In this document: one piece after another, positions 57,608 to 64,000 of the stretch
How positions within the stretch are numbered: position 1 is the stretch's first letter
Layout of the letters: each line of letters opens with the position of its first letter
Assembly (NCBI GenBank): GCA_950295325.1
Contig: OX485803.1
Span: forward strand, 16,740,001 to 16,804,000
Source: Polytrichum commune
Taxonomy: Eukaryota > Streptophyta > Polytrichopsida > Polytrichales > Polytrichaceae
Reading direction: 5' to 3'
DNA length: 64,000 nucleotides
Notes under the pieces: model-generated
The model's input: only the letters and a program-made list of their open reading frames with translations
What the model was told of the DNA's origin: nothing
The model's database searches: none
Translations under genes and position numbers: made by a program

Positions 57608-60600
57608 TCACGAGTTGGTGCTGAGGTGAATTGCTTCGCGGGAGCGACCCAAAACGGACAGAACGGTAGCTGCAATGTGCTTGGCGGACAGACCAGCTTC
57701 GTCCATCTGGTCCTGGGGTGCGCCATGGTCAATGTACCTGTCGGGAAGAACCATCGGGCGCCACTGCGAGATTGTCACGAGGAAACTAAGTCTTAGCACG
57801 GTGGACAATGAAAGCAGTCACACAGCAGATGACGGTTGTAGTTTTCCCTTACAGACGATTCCGATTCCATGATCTCTTAGATTACCAACCCAATCAAGGC
57901 ACAAAGTTTGGAATTGTAGCCCACCTTGAGGCCGCCATCAAGTAAGCCCTCGAGAGAGAGGAAGTGCGCCACATGGGCTGAAAAGCCTCCAATAGAGCCT
58001 TCTTCAATAGTGATGAGTACCTCATGGTCACGGGCCAACCTCCTGATGAGGTCCCTGTCCAAGGGTTTGCAAAACCTTGCATCGGCCACTGTGACAGAGA
58101 CACCGTGCTCAAGGAGGGAGATCTGCGCTGCCACACAGTTTTGGACAATGGACCCGTAGCCGAGTATTGCAACTTGAAAGCCCTCAATCAGGATTCTCCC
58201 TTTTCCAATCTGCTCAAGTGATAATGTAACATCAGGATCTAGGGGAAAAATTCATTACAAAGTGTGCAAAAACCATCATTAAAACTTGCGTGGTGCAATA
58301 TTGAGCACGATGAGGATACGTGATGGGGGACTGACCTCAAGAGGAACGCCCTTGAAATTTTTGGGGAGGGGGACGCCGATGCCGTTTCCACGGGGGAATC
58401 TGAAACAGCTAGGACGGTCGTCGATTGCTGCAGAGGTTGCGACCATGTGGACAAGTTCTGCCTCGTCAGAAGGAGCCATGACCACCATATTGGGCAGGCA
58501 AGCCATGTATGTGACATCAAAGGCCCCGCAATGGGTAGGCCCATCCGAACCCACAAGTCCTGCCCTATCCATCGCAAATCTCACTGGCAGCTTCTGGAGA
58601 TCCACATCATGTACCACCTGTGCACAATAGGCAGAGATACCAATTCATGAGCAAGAGCATTAGGGAATTCCCACACTGCTTGGGCTTCACTCGATTGAAG
58701 ACAATGGAAAAGAAAAAGAGTAACTTACTTGTTTGACAAAACCCAATCCTGTGCTTCATAACCGGATCTTGGATGGGACCTACAAGGTGTTTAGTAACAA
58801 ATCGAGATTCATCTGAAATGGTAGACCGAGTCAACATCTCTACTGCAATGAACATCAGAGCAATGTAAATGTTCCTACAAGTAGGTCACAACTACGGAGA
58901 CAATCACCCATATTAGGATTTGATTCCAGGAGGTCGCATACCTGATCATAGCCTCGCTGAAGAAAGGATGAGTAAATCGCACAAAAGGGCCGCATTCCCT
59001 CAGTTGCCAACCCAGCTGCAAAGGTCACTGCATGCTGTTCGGCGATACCAACGTCGAAGGTCCGCTCTGGGAAGAGTTTCTGGAAATAGTTCAGTCCAGT
59101 ACCACCTCCCATGGCAGCGTGAATTGCCACAATCTTGTCGTCACGCTCAGCTTCCGCTATCAAAGCATTTGCGAAGTACTGGGTGTACGACAGAGTATTT
59201 ACGAATCCCTTGAACTGCTGTCCAGTTGCAGGATCAAACTTGACTACACCTAGTGGGACCCCAGCACAAAAACTCAGAATAAACATACGACAAATAGCGT
59301 AAAAGAATGCATAGAATGTCATCAATTACCCCCGTAATACAATCTCGCAAGTCCAGGTTTAGCAACATTGCTAAAGTACAGTTTCAAATGCGCTGATATG
59401 TTTTACCATGGTACTTGTCCACTGCTCGCTCGGCATAAGGATAACCTCGGCCCTTATCAGTCACAACATGCACCAAGACAGGCCCTGAAGCCGGAGCAGA
59501 CTTCACATTCTCCAAGATCGTCACTAGGTCTTCGATGTTGTGGCCATCCACAGGGCCAATGTAGTAAAGGCCGAGCTCCTCGAATAACGTGGATCCAGCG
59601 CCACTGATCATCCCTCTTGCGTACTCGTCAACCTTTGAGGCTAGCTGGTGGGTCGACTCTCCAAGTTGCATCGTTACCTCCTGCTAGACAATTAGCTCGC
59701 TCAAAAGTGTTTATAGAACTACGGACGTTTGTTGAGCATTTGCACAGGAAAGAAAATTCACGAACTCCTGATGATATGTTGGGGACATGCCTCATTGGTA
59801 AACTCGCACAAGGAGCACTGCATATTCGATCAACAGTTGAATGGACAAGAAAGAATACCTTCGCGGCCTCTCGGAGTTTCCTCAGTTTCGTGCTGGACTG
59901 CAACTTGCTCAGCGCACTGCTGAGAGCACCTACTGGCGGAGCTGGGCCATCCAAAGTTGCGGTAGGCAGCGAGACCTGCTTGTTGTCATTGAGTATGACT
60001 ATAAGGTTGGAATCTAAGTACCCTGCATTGTTCATCGCCTCGTAAGCTTGACCAGCGGTCATAGCGCCGTCACCAATAACTGCTACCACACTGTTGCGCC
60101 TGCCTTGCATATCTCTTGCCACAGCCATACCTGCAAGCGCCCGGAGAGTGGGGACAATGGAGGATGGAAGATGTAACCAATAGTAAAGGAAAAGACAGAG
60201 AATATTGTTATCATTGGGAAAAGACAATCTACCATCTATGTCGACTACCATCTATGTCCTAATATAGTGATGCATATTATCTGTGACCGGCGCATCCTGT
60301 ACATTTTCAGGGGTAATGAAAGTGGTTCCGTTGCAGTTGCATCGAGCTCAATTGAAAACACGAAAGAGTCAGTGTTATATTACCGAGGCCAGCAGAGATG
60401 GTGGTAGAACTATGCCCAGCCCCAAAGGGATCGTATTCGCTTTCAGACCGTTTGGTAAACCCAGCGAGTCCAGAAGTCTGCCTCAATGTGTGCATTTTGC
60501 CGCGCCGTCCAGTCAAGATCTTGTGTGGGTACGTCTGCATTACAAACACAACAGTCACTCAATCCTTTAACCAATACAAGATTTATCCTTTTGTGAGGAG

Positions 60601-61792
60601 TGAATGTAAAGAGAGGTTTGCATCAGGTTGTGAAGTTGTCTGCATGAGTGTTCTATCTGTCGAAACTTCAGTTGGTGAATCATGCCAACAGACAACATCA
60701 GAATGAACCATTTCACTTTTACAGAGGAAGATGTTAACATACCTGGTGACCGACATCCCAGAGGAAGATGTTAACATACCTGGTGACCGACATTCCAGAG
60801 GAAGATGTTAACATACCTGGTGACCGACATCCCAGAGGAGTCTGTCTTCAGGAGCATTGAAGACATGGTGGAGAGCCACAGTGAGGTCAACTACACCTAG
60901 ACCCGAACCTAGATGACCACCGGTCTTAGACACGCTGAATACCATCTCTGTTCGCAGCTCATCAGCTAGTTGCTGCAGATCCTGTGTAGACAGAATTGTA
61001 CAAAGAAGAGGTGTTAATACTTGAAATGAACATCTTGTGATTGTGATAGAGGCATTTTCTCTCCGATAGTTGCACCTCAAGCGTTTGTAGAAACTGGTCA
61101 TCCATAGGAATGTTCACTGCAATATTTCTGAAAAAATTCTTGTGGTGAAAAGGTTCTGGATATGATTACCTTGATATTGAGATTCTTGAGATGTATCGGA
61201 AAATTGATTGTATCCAAGAGAGGAGTAGGAGGCTTCTCATTGTGGTACTCAGCTTTCACCACAGCTTCGCTGTTGACGGGATTTGATGCATCTCCTTTGT
61301 TGATGTCCGCCCTTGCCTCTCTCCGCCTTTGGACTCCAACCTGCTTGTCAAAGAGGTCCAATCTCTTGCATGAGGTGACAGACTTTGTTGACAGGTCGAA
61401 CGAGTGGTGTGACCTTAAAGTGATCAATGCGATCCCTGACATTTCTTTATGAGTTTTATGATCAAATTTATTAGTTGATCGTTAATCTACGATTGTATTT
61501 AGAGACAAGTTAGCAAGATATTCTAACAATAGCTACTCCTTAGACTATACTGACCCAATCAACAAACACCCTATCTGTTGCTGAGCAGCAGTGTAAGAAA
61601 GGAGAAGTAGGGACATACCTTTGGAGATGCCCGTTGGCAAGATGGAGATTTGTTAAGAAGAGTAACGCTCTTACGCAAGCCGACGTAAGCTTGGCCAGCC
61701 TCAAGCCCCAGGTGACCATTTCGAGGACTCGCAATGCTTACGAAAGACTTTGTGTGCATCGCGGTTTGTCCAGACATGAGAGTTATCGCCAT
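57608..61792 (-). CDS. DXS: 1-deoxy-D-xylulose-5-phosphate synthase, plastid (10 exons, 753 aa)
   Basis: Condenses pyruvate with glyceraldehyde 3-phosphate to 1-deoxy-D-xylulose 5-phosphate, the first and flux-controlling step of the plastid MEP isoprenoid pathway; thiamine diphosphate dependent. Exons: 61792-61619, 61364-61170, 60981-60817, 60534-60384, 60130-59859, 59680-59407, 59249-58942, 58617-58336, 58209-57925, 57763-57608; all phases agree (2262 nt). Exon 1 ([19 protein letters not shown]) is a Ser/Thr-rich transit peptide. The mature part begins near [14 protein letters not shown]. Visible motifs: [27 protein letters not shown], the thiamine-diphosphate motif [29 protein letters not shown] with the catalytic Glu, [13 protein letters not shown], and SIGGFSAHV near the end. 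[10 protein letters not shown] suggests the clade-2 type (inference). The exon 2 acceptor at 61365-61366 was chosen because it is the one that keeps the frame; the exon 3 donor is triplicated. Confidence 0.96.
60722..60832 (-). repeat. 37-bp triplication across the DXS exon 3 donor
   Basis: Three head-to-tail copies (60722-60758, 60759-60795, 60796-60832) differ at one base. Each holds the last 16 exon bases, ending GTCACCAG on the minus strand, and the first 21 intron bases, starting gtatgttaac. Three identical 5' splice sites result, at 60816, 60779 and 60742. Confidence 0.95.
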
Positions 61793-61885
61793 CGTATTTT
61801 ATTTGGAAGATGCTTCCTCGCGGTTGTTGGACTGAGTTACGCTTTTCCGCTTCTGCGTATCATAAATACTTTCAGTCAATGAGCA

Positions 61886-61898
61886 GGTTTATATTTGG
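61886..61898 (-). promoter_or_regulatory. TATA-like box before DXS
   Basis: On the minus strand ccaaatataaacc lies about 95-105 bp before the ATG, a reasonable distance for a short leader. A second box (cataaatag, 63482-63474) lies 1.7 kb upstream next to a GA microsatellite, so the true start could be distal. Confidence 0.4.
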
Positions 61899-63504
61899 AC
61901 GTAAGAGCTTAGATTATGCAACTGGAACAGGCACAATCAAGAAAAACGAAAGCTCAGTAGAAATGTGAGAAGGGATCAAATGTGGAAGATAACCATGTCT
62001 GATGTCTCAAAGGTTTAAAAAAGAAAGGTTAAGTAAAACAAGTAGGTGACCGCCGATCGACTTCGCTCTGGTCCTCGCGACGAAAGACATCGACACAAAA
62101 CTTGCTGCAGGAATGCACAATATTGCTCAAGCACAACAAGAACCGTCTCACAGAAAATGCACTAAAGCTCTTATTTTCAGACTCGACATGAGCTGAAGTG
62201 GGGAAACTTCGCAACTTCTAACTTCCTTCCGCGATAAGAACGTTCTACGGGTAACATCCAGCACGAAGCCCGAAAGGACAACATACCCAAAGTGAAAGTA
62301 GATAATCCCCTAAGCCGGCCCGTCGGACAGCATTGGGTTACCTCAAAACACTGCTGTGCGTACCAAACAATTGCGGCACTTAACATCATCACCGCTTTCA
62401 ACTGGTATATGATGGCCCACAAAGGCTGCCTGCAAGCTTGCAACGTCCGTTTTTTTGCGACTCGACATCATCGCGTGTCACTCCTGCGAAGTATTGGGTC
62501 ACGGGAACTTGGAGTGCTTGAGAAACTTAGCGGAGGTTCCAACGACTAGCGGAAACACTGGAAACCTCGACGCAAGCATTCGACATGGAGAAGGCGCCCA
62601 TCGGTAGAGACAGCTACTCGACCACCACCATTACCTCATCTACGGAGTCGTGGAGAAAGTAGAGCTCGCGGCAAGACGCGAGAACCCCATATAATAACAC
62701 GAGGCAAAAACATCCAGCAACTGCTATGACGCCTTAACAGAAAAATTACAACAGACACGTGCATTTGTTTTCGAATTTTTCTGAGTGCAAACCAAGCAAA
62801 CACAGCTAACGAAAAGGAACAACGAGTTCGAGCGCAGGACTCAGGAGGATCTCTGCATGGCCCCATTTCTTCGGACTCCACTGAGCCCACACACAAAGCT
62901 AACAACAGCAAGAGACAGGAAGAAACTGAACGACGCGAGTCTAACTGGCAGTTCATCAGCTGCTTAGTTCCCAATGCATCATCATCATCATCGTGCGGAC
63001 CTCTAATGGCTCCCAACTTCCAAGAGCTGGTTATAAAAGCCACCAAATGAGTATCATCTCCAGGCCAAGAAACAACGACTCAGTTTCTTCAGGAAGCAAC
63101 GAAGGAGCAACAAATACAACCCAATTTAACAAAGTGACAAAGACAAAGTGACCAAACCTTCAAGGTGCGATTAGAAAACTAACAATAAGCAAACAAAACA
63201 CAGTGATCGTCAGCAGAGTCGGGTCCCAACAGGTCGAGTGACAACAATATCATCATGGCAGACGTGGCCCTCCAGAGCAGTCATCGCGCATCCATACCTG
63301 AGGCAGCAACAGGTGGATCGATATGTGTGTGTAAGTAAGCACAGCTCGACTTGGAAAACGGGAATGGCGGGCGCCGAAACTGCGAGCAACTCGAATGAAA
63401 GAGGTGGTAAGGCAAGGAAATCGAAACTGCTCCCCCACCTCAGGCGGAATGGGAGAGGAGTGAGAAAGTGTAGCTATTTATGAACAAAGATGCGATGGAA
63501 CTCG

Positions 63505-63510
<6 letters not shown>
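61899..63510. other. DXS upstream region, no gene seen
   Basis: Less AT-rich than the intergenic repeats and free of recognised mobile DNA. Minus-strand cataaatag at 63482-63474 followed by a CT-rich stretch looks like a core promoter, which would give a long, probably spliced leader. None of the open frames here (for example minus 63046-62636) shows a domain. Confidence 0.45.

Positions 63511-63543
<33 letters not shown>
63511..63543. repeat. (GA)n microsatellite
   Basis: About sixteen GA dinucleotides, CT on the DXS-sense strand, just upstream of the distal TATA-like box. Confidence 0.95.
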
Positions 63544-63548
<5 letters not shown>

Positions 63549-63719
63549 TTGAGCGAATGAATGAATTTCTCGAGAGTCGGTGGCCACCTCGACCTGCGCC
63601 TGGTCAATGCCTCGAAAGTCTGAACGCTCCTCATCTGCTTCCTTTTCACCCCAAATGATGATGATGTGGCAAGTCGACGTGTAATAGTTTGGCGCCACGT
63701 CATCTTGAGGTGGGGTGGG

Positions 63720-64000
63720 GACGAATAGGACTGCACCATTCATGGTATTTAGTGTCACATGCATAATAGTGTCACTTACCCTATTTGAGGCGTATGCTAG
63801 GCTACATTGTTTTTTCAACAACTTCATCACTAGTGTCACCTCATCACACATGACGTTCAAGTGTGTTCATTAATATCTTCCTCTTGCATACTAAAATGTA
63901 AACATATGACACTTGCCATTAGTTTTGTTATGTAATATCTTTCTCTTGCATACTAAAGCTTAAAACTATCATATCAAGTATCCCAATGTGCTACGTTGAA
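63720..64000. repeat. Repeat families shared with 12690-12960 and 5530-5570
   Basis: Contains tatttagtgtcacatg and agtgtcactta blocks similar to those near 5540. Then come two units of the catactaaaatgtaaac / atgacacttgccattag family seen at 12690-12960. Confidence 0.55.

Noticed and set aside
61372..61442. ATG at 61442 as the DXS start
   Set aside because: It would discard exon 1, which reads as a plastid transit peptide and has a strong donor. The acceptor at 61365-61366 joins exon 1 in phase.
57675..61452. Plus-strand frames antisense to DXS
   Set aside because: Mirror frames of real exons; no domains, and exon borders explain their limits.
1..64000. CRISPR array, bacterial operons, rRNA genes
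   Set aside because: Looked for regular short repeats with unique spacers and conserved rRNA blocks; none seen. The tandem arrays have no spacers, and the genes have plant-type introns.

Overview
The window looks like nuclear DNA of a land plant. Two of its three genes are plant genes I can name: a plastid 1-deoxy-D-xylulose-5-phosphate synthase (DXS) and an EDR2-like PH/START/DUF1336 protein. Both have many short exons with GT-AG (once GC-AG) introns. The rest is repeat-rich. A LINE-type element carrying a restriction-like endonuclease is more typical of seed-free plants and algae than of flowering plants, so a fern, lycophyte or bryophyte is plausible, but that is inference.

Layout. 1-23.4 kb has no host gene. 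It holds MITEs of several superfamilies (pogo-like 4394-5000, mariner-like 10593-10951, CACTA-ended 11415-12219, Tourist-like 14686-15079, hAT-like 18926-19466), a 5'-truncated non-LTR retroelement (6651-9675, minus), the decayed 3' part of a second copy (about 18140-18830, plus) and a transposase-like relic (13445-14640, minus). 23.4-26.2 kb is a four-exon minus-strand gene that I can assemble in frame (375 aa) but not name. 26.2-35.6 kb is intergenic: a dispersed repeat family, a 375-bp triple tandem repeat, a hairpin locus and a 1.6-kb satellite-like array. 35.6-45.6 kb is the EDR2-like gene (plus). 45.6-57 kb is again mobile: two MITEs side by side, an 80-bp minisatellite, a Ty3/gypsy integrase relic split by a solo LTR, and a Ty1/copia relic. 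57.6-61.8 kb is DXS (minus, ten exons), followed by its upstream region and more repeats.

The genes do not form a pathway together. DXS makes the first intermediate of the plastid MEP isoprenoid pathway; EDR2-type proteins are lipid-binding regulators of defence and cell death; the third gene has a coiled-coil start and many proline-directed Ser/Thr sites.

Most interesting observations: (1) the non-LTR element encodes, ahead of RNase H, zinc-binding and endonuclease domains, a segment resembling a PCIF1-type adenine methyltransferase whose NPPF-like motif is altered; (2) its two copies end in 3' stem-loops of different sequence but similar form; (3) an exact 37-bp triplication places three consecutive 5' splice sites at the end of DXS exon 3. 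Several MITEs and one solo LTR have target-site duplications readable in the sequence.
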